Assembly (NCBI GenBank): GCA_036250195.1
Contig: JAVHZZ010000011.1
Coordinates: forward strand, 61,126,919-61,190,918
Reading direction: 5' to 3'
Source: Mixophyes australis
Lineage: Eukaryota > Chordata > Amphibia > Anura > Limnodynastidae
DNA length: 64,000 nucleotides
This document shows, piece after piece, positions 33,590-45,109 of the stretch (position 1 is the stretch's first letter; every line of letters begins with the position of its first letter). The notes under the pieces were generated by a model that worked only from the letters and a program-made list of their open reading frames with translations, was not told the DNA's origin and made no database searches. A program made the position numbers and the translations under genes.

Positions 33590-34400
33590 AACAATCCTGC
33601 AGTATAAGTCCATTGGTACTGCAATATTACAAAGTTCACTGATTCTGCAGTATAAGTCCATTGGTACTGCTATATTACAAAGTTCACTGATTCAGCAGTA
33701 TAAGTCCAGTGGTACTGCAATATTACAAAGTTCACTGATTCAGCAGTATAAGTCCAGTGGTACTGCTATATTGCAAAGTTCACTGATTCAGCAGTATAAG
33801 TCCAGTGGTACTGCTATATTACAAAGTTCACTGATTCAGCAGTATAAGTCCAGTGGTACTGCTATATTACAAAGTTCACTGATTCTGCAGTATAAGTCCA
33901 TTGGTACTGCTATATTACAAAGTTCACTGATTCAGCGGTATAATTCCATTGGTACTGCAATATTACAAAGTTCACTGATTCTGCAGTATAAGTCCATTGG
34001 TACTGCTATATTACAAAGTTCACTGATTCAGCAGTATAAGTCCAGTGGTACTGCAATATTACAAAGTTCACTGATTCAGCAGTATAAGTCCAGTGGTACT
34101 GCTATATTGCAAAGTTCACTGATTCAGCAGTATAAGTCCAGTGGTACTGCTATATTACAAAGTTCACTGATTCAGCAGTATAAGTCCAGTGGTACTGCTA
34201 TATTACAAAGTTCACTGATTCTGCAGTATAAGTCCATTGGTACTGCTATATTACAAAGTTCACTGATTCAGCGGTATAATTCCAGTGGTACTGCTATATT
34301 ACAAAGTTCACTGATTCAGCAGTATAAGTCCAGTGGTACTGCTAAATTACAAAGTTCACTGATTCAGCAGTATAAGTCCAGTGGTACTCTCCTGTGCCGC
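33590..34400 (+). repeat. 48 bp minisatellite upstream of the hAT-1 transposase
   Basis: About 17 tandem copies of a 48 bp unit (key words 'gcagtataagtccagtgg' and 'tactgctatattacaaag'). Two subtypes alternate irregularly (tccagtgg/tccattgg; tcagcag/tctgcag). The length is 16 codons, so frame 33771-34406 stays open for 211 codons ('SSLIQQYKSSGTAILQ' repeated). No reason to think that it is a protein. It ends about 50 bp before the transposase ATG. Confidence 0.95.
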
Positions 34401-34447
34401 ATATAATTTTTAAAGGCTTTGCCGAGTGTGTGTGGCTTAGGGGTACG

Positions 34448-37400
34448 CTCTCTTGTGCTACATATAATGGAAAACAAAAATTTGGAGGATAAAGTAGGGA
34501 AAGATCAAGACCCACTTCCTCCTAATGCTGAAGCTGCTGCCACTAGTCATGACATAGACGATGAAATGCCATCAACGTCGTCTGGCAAGCCCGATACCCA
34601 ATCTCCTAGTACAGGGCATGTAAAATCCAAAAAGCCCAAGTTCTCAAAAATTAGCAAAAAGAAAACTTAAAATCATCTGAGGAGAAACGTAAAGTTGGCA
34701 ATATGCCATTTACGACACGTAGTGGCAAGGAACGGCTTAGGCCCTGGCCCGTGTTCATGACTAGTGGTCCAGCTTCACCCAAGTATCTAAGCCCTCCTCC
34801 TCCCCCCCTACAAAAAATTTAAGAGAGTTATGCTGTCAGCAACAACAACAAAACAGCAAAGAACTCTGCCTTCTAAACAGATGACATCACAAATCCCCAA
34901 GGCAAGTCCAAGGGTGTTGGTTTGTGAAGCCTGACCTTCCCATCACTGTATGGGAAGAGGTGACTCCATCCAGCATTTGCAGCACACCCTCTGCATATGT
35001 TGGAAGGATCACCCAGAGTGTAGATCCAGATTTGGATAATCAAGGTGTCAATGTTGTACACCGGGAGGAGGCTATTGATGTAGCTGGCGCTGTGGAGGAG
35101 CTTGATGATGAGGATGGTGATGTGGTTATTGTAAATGAGGCACCAGGGGGGGAAACAGCTGATGTCCATGGGATGAAAAAGCCCATCGTCATGCCTGGTC
35201 AGAAGACCAAAAAATGCACCTCTTCGGTCTGGAGTTATTTTTATCCAAATCCGGACAACCAATGTATGGCCATATGTAGCTTATGTAAAGCTCAAATAAG
35301 CATGGGTAAGGATCTTGCCCACCTAGGGACATCCTCCCTTATACGTCCCCTGAATAACCTTCATAGTTCAGTGGTTAGTTCAGGAACTGGGCCTAGGATC
35401 GTCATCAGTACAGGGACACCTAAATCCCTTGGTCCTGTTGGATACACACCACCAACACCCTCCTCGTCAACTTCCTCCACGACCTCCATCAGATTTAGTA
35501 CTGCAGGCCATGTCACCAGCCAGACTGAGTCCTCTTCTATACGGGATTCATCCGAGGAATCCTGCAGAGGTACGCTTACTACTGCCACTGCTGCTGTTGC
35601 TGCTGTTAGTCGGTTATCTTCCCAGAGGGGAAGTCGTAAGACCGCTAAGTCTTTCACAAAACAATTGACCGTCCAACAGTCGTTTGCCATGACCACAAAA
35701 TACGATAGTAGTCACCCTATTGCAAAGCGTATAACTGCGGCTGTAACTGCAATGTTGGTGTTAGACGTGCGCCCGGTGTCCGCCATCAGTGGAGTGGGAT
35801 TTAGAGGGTTGATGGAGGTATTGTGTCCATGGTACCAAATCCCGTCGAGATTCCACTTCACTAGGCAGGCGATACCAAAGATGTACAGAGAAGTACGATC
35901 AAGTGTCCTCAGTGCTCTTAAAAATGCGGTTGTACCCACTGTCCACTTAACCACGGACATGTGGACAGTGGTTCTGGGCAAACGAAGGACTATATGACTG
36001 TGACAGCCCACTGGGTAGATGCATCCCCTTCCGCAGCAACAGCAGCAGCTGCATCAGTAGCAGCATCTACACAACATCTGCTCATGCCAAGGCAGGCAAC
36101 ATTGTGTATTACAGGCTTTAATAATAGGCACAACGCTGACAACCTATTAGAGGGAAATTATCTCGCAGTGGCTTACCCCACTTAGACTGTCCTGGGGATT
36201 TTTCGTGTCAGACAACGCCAGTAACATTGTGCGGGCATTGCATATGGGCAATTTCCAGCATGTCCCATGTTTTGCCCACACCGTTAATTTGGTGGTGCAG
36301 CATTACCTCAAGAGTGACAGGGGTGTGCAGGAGATGCTTGCGGTGGCCCACAAAATTGCTGGACACTTTCGGCATTCTGCCAGTGCCTACCGCAGGCTCG
36401 AGGCACATCAAAAAAGCCTGAACCTGCCCTGCCATCACCTCAAACAAGAGGTAGTGACGCGCTGGAACTCCACCCTCTATATGCTGCAGAGGATGGAGGA
36501 GCAGCAAAAGGCCATTCAGGCCTACACCGCCACCTACGACATAGGCAAAGGAGTGGGGATGCGCCTGAGTCAAGCGCAGTGGAGACTGATTTCCGTGTTG
36601 TGCAAGGTTCTCCAGCCGTTTGAACTTGCCACACGAGAAGTCAGTTCCGACACTGCCAACTTGAGTCAGGTGATTCCCCTGATCAGGCTGTTGCAGAAGC
36701 AGCTGGAGAAAGTGAGGGAGGAGCTGGTAAACCATTACGATTCCACCAAGCATGTAGCTCTTGTGGATGAAGCCCTTTCGTACGCTTTGCCAGGATCCGA
36801 GGGTGGTCACTATTTTAAAGTCAGAGGAATACATTCTGGCCACCGTTCTCGATCCTCGGTTTAAAGCGTATGTCTTGTCTCTGTTTCTGGCGGACACAAG
36901 TCTGCAGCGGTGCAAAGACCTGCTGGTCAGGAGATTGTCCTCTGAAGAGGACCGTGACATGCCAACAGCTCCACCCTCATTTTCTTCCACATCTGTGGCT
37001 GCGAGGAAAAAGCTCAGTTTTCCTAAAAGACCCACTGGGGGGAATGCTGATAACATCTGGTCCAGACTGAAGGACCTGCCAACCATTGCAGACATGTCTA
37101 CTGTTGCTGCATTGGATGCTGTCACAATAGAAAAAATGGTGGAGGATTATTTTGCTGACACCATCCAAATAGACATGTCAGACAGTCCATATTGATACTA
37201 GCAGGAAAAAAAGCCAGTTTGGAAGCCCCTGTACAAACTGGCTCTATTTTACCTGAGTTGTCCCCCCTCCAGTGTGTACTCGGAAAGAGTTTTTAGTGCA
37301 GCGGGGAACCTGGTCAGTGAGCGGCGAAGGAGGTTGCTTCCTCAGAACGTTGAAAAAATGATGTACATAAAAATGAATTATCAATTCCTCAATCAAGTAC

Positions 37401-37546
37401 AGCACTGCCCTCCAGATAGTACAGAGGGACCTGTGGTTGTGGAGTCCAGCGGGGACGAATTGATAATGTGTGAGGAGGAGGAAGTACACACTGTAGGGGG
37501 AGAGGAATCAGAGGTTGAGGATGAGGACGACATCTTGCCTCAGTAG
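34448..37546 (+). pseudogene. hAT transposase relic with BED finger
   Basis: ATG near 34467 within 'gaaaacaaaaatttggagg' (reading 'MENKNLEDKVGKDQDPLPP'). Acidic N-terminus, then 'NMPFTTRSGKERLRPWPV' (near 34700). The main frame from 34924 has a BED-type finger: Trp103, Cys118, Cys121, His147 (35230-35364). Next come 'YDSSHPIAKRI', 'GVGFRGLMEVLCPWY' and 'TTDMWT' (35950-35967; first catalytic Asp). After frameshifts near 35985 and 36180: 'SDNASNIV' (36208; second Asp), 'CFAHTVNLVV' (CxxH), 'TRWNSTLYML' (36457). After a shift near 36790, the C-terminal dimerisation region 'YSERVFSAAGNLVSERRRRL' (37277-37336). Hence a ZBED-like hAT transposase with at least four shifts; inactive. Confidence 0.95.
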
Positions 37547-37589
37547 AGCCTGTTTAGTTTGTACAGGGAGAGATGAATAGCTTTTTTGG

Positions 37590-37930
37590 TGTGGGGGCCC
37601 AAACAAACCAATCATTTCAGCCACAGTTGTTTGGTAGGCCCTGTTGCTGAAATGATTGGTTTGTTAAAGTGTGCATGTCCTATTTCAACAACATAAGGGT
37701 GGGTGGGAGTACCCAAGGACAATTCCATCTTGCAACTCTTTTTTTTCTTTGCCAGCTCTTTTTGTGGGGGTCCAAACAAACCAATCATTTCAGGCACAGT
37801 TTGGTAGGCCCTTTCGCTGAAATGATTGGTTTGTTAAAGTGTGCATGTTCTATTTCAACAACATAAGGGTGGGTCGGAGGGCCCAAGGACAATTCCATCT
37901 TGCAACTCTTTTTTTGCCATTATGTGACCA
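37590..37930 (+). repeat. 173 bp direct duplication, each copy with a perfect hairpin
   Basis: Two copies, about 37590-37762 and 37763-37925. In each, aacaaaccaatcatttcag pairs with ctgaaatgattggtttgtt (37602-37620/37647-37665 and 37775-37793/37817-37835), a 19 bp perfect stem with a loop of 23-26 nt. It follows the transposase stop and so lies in the 3' UTR of the element. Confidence 0.9.
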
Positions 37931-38009
37931 TTCAACAGTCGTTTGCCATGAGCACAAAGTAAAACAAAATTAAAACAAATTCAACAAATTAAACCAAAAG
38001 TAAAATGCC

Positions 38010-39680
38010 CTGTCATAATCAAAAACAAGAGGTATTGATGTGCTAGAACTACTGTAGTGTTTATAAGTTATAAACACTACACTTGAAAGCTTGAGCCTTT
38101 AAATGAAAAAGTCACTCTTCATTGCACGAATATTTGCAACAGGGACAGTTTTTTTGTTAACAAAGTCAACAAAAAACACTTCGACCCTGTCTGTCTTTCA
38201 CATACTTGATGGGATCTCAATGATGAATGCTCTGTACCATGGTCGTCTAAAACAAGAGGTATTGACGTGCTTGAACTACTGTAGTGTTTATAAGTTATAA
38301 ACACTACACTTGAAAGCTTGAGCCTTTAAATAAAAAAGTCACTCTTCATTGCACGAATATTTGCAACAGGGACAGTTTTTTTGTTAACAAAGTCAACAAA
38401 TAACACTTCGACCCTGTCTGTCTTTCACATACTTGATGGGATCTCAATGATGAATGCTCTGTACCATGGTCGTCTAAAACAAGAGGTATTGACGTGCTTG
38501 AACTACTGTAGTGTTTATAAGTTATAAACACTACACTTGAAAGCTTGAGCCTTTAAATGAAAAAGTCACTCTTCATTGCACGAATATTTGCAACAGGGAC
38601 AGTTTTTTTGTTAACAAAGTCAACAAATAACACTTCAACCCTGTCTGTCTTTCACATACTTGATGGGATCTCAATGATGAATGCTCTGTACCATGGTCGT
38701 CTAAAACAAGAGGTATTGACGTGCTTGAACTACTGTAGTGTTTATAAGTTATAAACACTACACTTGAAAGCTTGAGCCTTTAAATGAAAAAGTCACTCTT
38801 CATTGCACGAATATTTGCAACAGGGACAGTTTTTTTGTTAACAAAGTCAACAAAAAACACTTCGACCCTGTCTGTCTTTCACATACTTGATGGGATCTCA
38901 ATGATGAATGCTCTGTACCATGGTCGTCTAAAACAAGAGGTATTGACGTGCTTGAACTACTGTAGTGTTTATAAGTTATAAACACTACACTTGAAAGCTT
39001 GAGCCTTTAAATGAAAAAGTCACTCTTCATTGCACGAATATTTGCAACAGGGACAGTTTTTTTGTTAACAAAGTCAACAAATAACACTTCGACCCTGTCT
39101 GTCTTTCACATACTTGATGGGATCTCAATGATGAATGCTCTGTACCATGGTCGTCTAAAACAAGAGGTATTGACGTGCTTGAACTACTGTAGTGTTTATA
39201 AGTTATAAACACTACACTTGAAAGCTTGAGCCTTTAAATGAAAAAGTCACTCTTCATTGCACGAATATTTGCAACAGGGACAGTTTTTTTGTTAACAAAG
39301 TCAACAAATAACACTTCAACCCTGTCTGTCTTTCACATACTTGATGGGATCTCAATGATGAATGCTCTGTACCATGGTCGTCTAAAACAAGAGGTATTGA
39401 CGTGCTTGAACTACTGTAGTGTTTATAAGTTATAAACACTACACTTGAAAGCTTGAGCCTTTAAATGAAAAAGTCACTCTTCATTGCACGAATATGTGCA
39501 ACAGGGATAATTTTTTGGTTAACAAAGTCAACAAATAACACTTTGACGCTGTCTGTCTTTCACATACTTGATGGGATCTCAATGATGAATGATCTGTACC
39601 ATGGTCGTCTAAAACAAGAGTTATTGACGTGCTATAACTACTGTAGTTTTTATAAATTATAAACACTAGACTTGAAAGCT
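38010..39680 (+). repeat. 227 bp satellite in the hAT-1 3' region
   Basis: Seven units spaced exactly 227 bp (ATGs at 38103, 38557, 38784, 39011, 39238 and 39465, with one in between lost). Each contains 'aaaacaagaggtattgacgt', the palindrome gtagtgtttat-aagtt-ataaacactac (first at 38054-38080) and 'catacttgatgggatctcaa'. The last unit is the most diverged. The internal 65-codon frames are repeats of one sequence and not genes. Confidence 0.95.
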
Positions 39681-39683
39681 GGA

Positions 39684-40000
39684 GGAGGTATTGTGGCCCT
39701 GGTACCAAATTGGGTACCGGGGCCACTCCACTATGCAGTCCAGATAGAGGCGTATCAGATATTAAACAACGTTGACTGTTGCTGCCAAATCATAAATGAA
39801 TGAAAATGACCTGTCATCGTCAAAAACAAGAGGTATTGACACGCTCGAACTACACCCTGTATATGCTGCAGAGGATGTAGGAGCAGGCAGCTGTGCAGTG
39901 GAATTCAGACCATTTGAAGGCGGCGGTATTGTGGCCCCGGTACCAAATTGTGTATCGGGACCACTGCACTATGCAGTCCAGAAAGCTACCTCAGTGAAAC
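39684..40000 (+). repeat. Diverged copies of transposase-gene segments
   Basis: 'ggaggtattgtggccctggt' (39685) and 'ggcggtattgtggccccggt' (39922) match the transposase segment 'ggaggtattgtgtccatggt' (35815). 'aaaacaagaggtattgacac' then 'tatatgctgcagaggatg' (39823-39876) matches 36442-36496. No ORF. So the 3' tail contains shuffled, decayed pieces of the coding sequence. Confidence 0.85.
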
Positions 40001-40303
40001 GTTTTGGACTAAAAAGAATATTGTGAGGTGTGAGGTGTTCAGAATAGACTGGGAATTAGTGGAAATGATTGTTATTGAATGTTATTGAGGTTAATAATAG
40101 CGTAGGAGTGAAAATAAACCAAAAAACTTGATTTTAACACTTTTTATGTTTTTTTCAAAATAAATCCGAATCCAAAACCTTAAATCCGAACCAAAACCTT
40201 TCGTCAGGTGTTTTGCGAAACAAATCCAAACCCAAAACCTCAAGCAAATCCGAATCCAAAACACAAAACACGAGACACCAAAAGTGGCCGGTGCTCACCC
40301 CTA

Positions 40304-41822
40304 CTATTAGAGCCTCTTCAGTCAGGCTTTCGCCACCCACAGTCCACAGAGACTGTGCTGACCAAGGTTGTCAATAATTTAATCACAGCTAAAACTAAAG
40401 GCCATTACTCTCTTCCAATTCTACTGGATCTCTCTTTGCTGCATTCGACACTGTTGACCACTCTCTCCTCATACAAACGCAACAATCCCTATGTATTCAA
40501 GACACTGATCTATCCTGTTTCTCATCCTACCTATCTAATCACTCTTTCAGTGTTAATTTCTTTGGAACAACCTCCACTCTGCTTTCTTTATCAGTTGGAG
40601 TACCACAAGACTCAGTCCTAGGTCCGCTGCTATTCTCTATCTACACCACTTCTCTTGGGAAACTAATAAGCTCCATTGGATTTCAGTATCATCTCTATGT
40701 AGATGATACACAAATTTATCTATCCTCTAATGATCTCTCACCATCGGTGTTGTCCCGTGTTACTGACTGTCATTCTGCCTTTTCGTCTTGAATGTACTCT
40801 TGCCAACTCAAACTGTCTATTAAAAACAGGATTAATAATATTCCCACCCACCAATAGAAGCTTCCTGCCTGAAATTTCTATTTCTGTTGACAACATGACA
40901 ATAAATCCCTCCCTGCAAACTCGCTGTCTAGGTGAAATCGTTGACTCGCAGCTATATTTTGTTATCCACATCAACTCTATATTTACATCATGTTGCATAC
41001 ATCTAAAGAAACATTTCCAGAATATGTACATATCTCACACAAGACACTGCAGAAACTTTAATTCATGCACTCATCATCTCCTGACTCGACTATTGCAATT
41101 CTCTCCTTACTGGTCTTACCAAAATAATACTCAAGCCCCTATATAATATATTTTGCATGCTAGATTGACTTTCCTTGCAAATCATTCTTCCTCTGATGAG
41201 CCACTCTGTCAGTCTTTACATTGGTTGCCTGTTTTTTAACAAATCAAATTTAAAATTCTCCTACTAACATACACGACCATCAACAAAATTGCACCAACAT
41301 ACATCTCCTCACTAGTCTCAAAGTATCTCCCAACTTGACGCCCCCATTCTGCTCAAGATCTGTGTTCTTCTTCAACACTCATCACATCCTCCAGCTCTTG
41401 GTTACAGGACTTTTTTTGGGCTACACCCACTTTGTGGAATTCACTTTCCTTTAGTCTTCAAACTTTCAAGCGTTGTCTGAAGAGGTGGGTTTTCAGAGAA
41501 GCTTATATTCCTCAATCACCCTTTTAGTATCACTAGGTTACACTATTACCACCCTCTCTACACAGCTAACACAAAACAACCCTCTGACCAACATAATTGT
41601 GTGACTGAACATACATCTAACTAAATACTTTTAACCTTTGCATTCTAGCTGGACAAATATGCAATAGAATGCAGCACTTACCCTTGTGTATCAAACCATT
41701 GCCCCTTAGATTGTAAGCTTGCGAGCTGGGTCCTCCTACCTCTCTATATGTTTTACCCAGTATTGTTTTATTGTAAAGTGCTACAGAATCTGCTGGCGCT
41801 ATATTAATAAATGATGATGAAT
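40304..41822 (+). pseudogene. L2 LINE RT relic and 3' end, right of hAT-1
   Basis: It continues the 32945-33067 reading: '[20 protein letters not shown]', 'ILLDLS', then in another frame '[13 protein letters not shown]' (near 40622) and '[14 protein letters not shown]' (near 40690; catalytic motif VDD instead of ADD). The thumb and C-terminus are badly broken. The 3' UTR ends with 'agattgtaagcttgcgagct', 'ctgctggcgctatattaata' and an (ATG)n tail, the typical L2 end. It is the host for hAT-1 and thus older. Confidence 0.9.
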
Positions 41823-43475
41823 AGTTTTCTTTCTTATAATATTTATGATATCTGAAGTGGCTTTTATGTCACAATACAATGGAATTTAATTTGAGGAAAA
41901 TGTGGGATTTTATTCTGAAAAATGAAAATGGACTTGGAATTCAGCATGCTCAAAGTACCAGTTATTTAAATATACCATAGAGACAACAAAAACATGTGCA
42001 CCTATCTGACCATCATATGGTCTCACAAAAAATCATGTGGAAAACTGTTAAGTGAAAAGAAATCTGAGACATTGTGGCAAATTATTGTTAATTTAGAGAA
42101 AACAAAACTGAATCATTCTTGCCTAATATTGAAAACTGGCTAATTTATATTTAATATGATCAATTCTGGTTGATAACAGCTCAACATATGATACCCTGAT
42201 TATTAAATCAAGTTGTAATACCATGTGTTGTTACATGTTCATTATCCCTCACTTGCTCAACTCACTTTTATGTTTCCCTTTTTTAAAAAAAAATAAAAAA
42301 ATTATATATATAAAATATATATCATTTTATTGACTAAATTAACTTTTATCACAGTTCCTGTATTTGGCCACATGTGATTCATGTAACAGATCCTGAAAGA
42401 TATGCCCATACCATAACCCGAGGAGTGCCTCCTATAATAGTAGTACAATTCTAAGCTTTTTCTGTGACAGTTATGTGGATAAGCAAGGCCACATAAAGGG
42501 AAGGGCTGAGTCACATAGCTAAGGAAGTCAGTAGGGTTGTCAACAAGTTATGGTCATACACAGCAAAGCAGTCCAAAGAGTAAAAGATCAGGAACTCATG
42601 TTAAAGGTAGCCTGGTCCCAGAATCAAGTTCAATAAACTGGCAGTGTGTACTAACAGGAAGCTGGTTGATATAGGCCTGAGATTAAGGTACAAGTCATCA
42701 GGTGTTAACAAGTCATTGCCAGTAGCTGGTCATTAAGAGACTTTCAGGTCCAAGTCTGCAAAAGTGCTGTGTTTGTGGCAGCGAACAAGCTGTGCTATGC
42801 CAGAAAAGAGGTGCAAATTAAATTGATACCTCCTGCTGAACAACAGCTTGGCCCTCAGTGCAAATGAGACTTTTACTGCAGGGCAAGTTATAGACTGCAC
42901 CAGCACAGTGCCTGACAAAGGATTTCTCTCTGAAATGTCACCTTGTAAAGACTATTTTTATTTACTAAAAATGTGAACTTTTGCTTTTAGAGTACTACTA
43001 TTTTTGCTTTGTTTGTAAGTCTTCATATGCTGGAACTATATGAAGTTGTACACAACCTTTATTGTACCCACCCCCAAAGATTTTACATAAAATCACCAAT
43101 GGTATAGTGTATCTAATGTCTCTGATGGCATCACATACATTTCAAACATTGCTACATCGCTTATTGCTAACATTAAACAGCCCACTTGACATAAGTGACT
43201 TCATTAACAATAATCTTGAACAAACAAGTCCTACAAATAAAATATAATTTAGTAAAGGACAGTATACTTACAGATGGTGCATTAATGAGACTCAGAGTAG
43301 GAGTCTTATGTCCTCAATTTATATTAAAAGTGAATCAGATTATTAAATGTTAGTGCAGGATTACATTGCAGTTTAGGTCCACAGGATTAGCTAGCCTGTT
43401 ACTTACTGCCTCAATTGATGATCTGTTTGTGAAAGATAACCAATTCACCACAACTTATAGTATCTCTGTTATTGA
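41823..43475. other. No recognised feature
   Basis: 1.65 kb, A/T-rich (including a poly-A/TATA tract near 42283-42325). No motif-bearing ORF or repeat was found by eye. Confidence 0.4.
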
Positions 43476-43499
43476 CTTGAGATTAGAGATGCTCACTGA

Positions 43500-43640
43500 C
43501 CCCGTGTTTTGGTTTTGGTTTTGGTTTTGGATCGGGATTACCTTCGTGTTTTGGTTTTGCAAAACCGCCCTTGCGTGTTTTGGTTTTGGTTTTGGTCTTG
43601 TTTGGTTTTGTTTTGCTATTTTGATTAAAAATCAATGTTT
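43500..43640. repeat. GGTTTT-rich subterminal repeats of hAT-2
   Basis: 'gtgttttggttttggttttg' and similar words recur, as in the complement of the right end of hAT-1 (40145-40300). Probably transposase-binding or terminal recognition sequence, by analogy with other hAT subterminal repeats. Confidence 0.6.
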
Positions 43641-43858
43641 TTGGGGCTAAAATAACCAAATTTAGTGCTCCACCAGTTTCTTGGATAAGTGAGGTAATTC
43701 TAAAGCTAATAAATTATGAAAAAAACAGTTTAATCCCTGGTAGGCCGTCCTTAATTCGAACACTTGTCTGCAAATTATACAGACAAAACTGGTTGTCTAC
43801 CTCCTCCATCTTTGATTATTGGCAATGTAGCCATTGTCTTTGGGTGTCTATTACACCC

Positions 43859-44330
43859 TCCACTTGTAGTTGAATATAAAAAAAGCAGCCTGCATAGACT
43901 GTGGAATTAGAAAGTAAAAATAAATGGACCAAGGTAGTTTGGTGGCTATCTATGCCCCCCCCCCCCACCCTCCACTTGTAGTTGAATAGAAAAAAAGCAG
44001 CCTGCATAGACTGTGGAATTAGGAAGTAAAAATAAATGGACCAAGGTAGTTTGGTGGCTATCTATGCCCCCCCCCCCCCGCCCTCCACTTGTAGTTGAAT
44101 AGAAAAAAAGCAGCCTGCATAGACTGTGGAATAAGAAAGTAAAAATAAATGGACCAAGGTAGTTTGGTGGCTATCTATGATCCAACCCCCCCGCCCTCCA
44201 CTTGTAGTTGAATATAAAAGAAGCAGCCTGCATAGACTGTGTAATTAGAAAGTAAAAATAAATGGACAAAGGTAGGTTGGTATCTGTCTGCATCAGACCC
44301 CCTCTCCACTAGGAGTAAAATAGAAAACTA
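43859..44330. repeat. 113 bp tandem repeat, four copies plus a diverged one
   Basis: 'tccacttgtagttgaata' starts at 43859, 43971, 44084 and 44197 (112-113 bp steps), and a diverged copy at about 44304. A C-run of variable length sits before each. Confidence 0.95.
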
Positions 44331-44331
44331 T

Positions 44332-45087
44332 TCAGCCGTTATATAGTCTAGAATATAAATAGAAATTGAGAAAGGCAATTTGGTATCTGTCTGCATCATA
44401 ATCATCAACATCATCATTAGTGCCCTCGTCGCCTACACAAATCTCCCCCTCATCCTCTTCTAATTCAAAAGTGGCATCCTTAATTGGTGTATCAGCGACT
44501 ACACTCAGGCTGTTAAGGCACACATCAGCAGAACTGCTGAAAGGAACCTTCTTTATAGGTACACTGTCACTAACAGAATGCTCACGATTAGACACACCAC
44601 TGGTGGATGGACTCTCCACAGGGATTGGTGTCATTTCAGATTCAGAGCATACATAATCCTCTAATGCCTTACTGTTTTCTTGCAGCTCGGCTTTCACGCG
44701 TAACAGTACTTGTGCACCACTTTTAGACTCCAAATTACTTGGTTTTGCTTTGTCACGAGTGTCCGTACAAGAAGAAGGCTCAGTAACATTTTTTGATCTG
44801 CCACTAATAGACAAAGGTGAAGGCCTCATTCTCTCTTTGCCACTGCATGTGTAGAATGGAATGTTGGCAATTTTTTTTTGGTCAGCACTTAACTTTTCCT
44901 CAGTTACACTTCATTTTCACTTCAACACAGTAAAATTTTATTTGGTGTGTGTTTTTTTTACTGATTTCAAAAGACTGTGTAGTTTGACATCACCTTTCTA
45001 AGATAACGTACTGGTAACACTACCATCAGGACTGGTAACAGAACCTGGTTGCTCATTCTGCTCATATGTGGACTGCTTTGAATCCAT
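44332..45087 (-). pseudogene. hAT-2 N-terminal ORF remnant
   Basis: From the ATG at 45087 the reading is 'MDSKQSTYEQNEQPGSVTSP', then stops. After a gap, 'NIPFYTCSGKERMRPSPL' (near 44870-44815) parallels 'NMPFTTRSGKERLRPWPV' of the hAT-1 transposase. The frame then stays open for 165 codons (44829-44332), Ser/Glu-rich, with an acidic end ('ELEEDEGEICVGDEGTNDD'). No BED finger, catalytic Asp or dimerisation region is present. So it is the front part of a transposase-like ORF in a deletion derivative. The open stretch could be chance survival or selection. Confidence 0.65.
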
Positions 45088-45109
45088 TATGAGATCAACG
45101 CACTTGTAA

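Larger units (their letters stand above)
33068..40303 (+). mobile_element. hAT-1: BED-type hAT transposon (7236 bp)
   Basis: The ends are TAGAGATGAGC at the left and, in reverse complement, TAGGGGTGAGC at the right. The flanking octamers CTATTGGA (33060-33067) and CTATTAGA (40304-40311) are a target duplication with one change. Removing the element joins an L2 reading frame, which proves the boundaries. Order inside: G/C-rich inverted subterminal repeats, a GTGCT-rich minisatellite, a 48 bp minisatellite, the transposase relic, a 173 bp duplication with hairpins, a 227 bp satellite, scattered transposase-derived pieces, and a right end rich in 'ccaaaac'. Confidence 0.95.

Noticed and set aside
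33771..34406. 211-codon open frame of a 16-residue repeat
   Set aside because: A by-product of the 48 bp minisatellite length. It is not in frame with the transposase start region and has no domain.
35361..35696. Reverse frame opposite the transposase Ser/Thr-rich linker
   Set aside because: Low-complexity shadow of a coding strand.
36208..37125. 305-codon reverse frame opposite the hAT transposase
   Set aside because: The antisense shadow of the transposase, without motifs.
38010..39680. CRISPR array
   Set aside because: Units are identical end to end at 227 bp without unique spacers, in eukaryotic transposon context.
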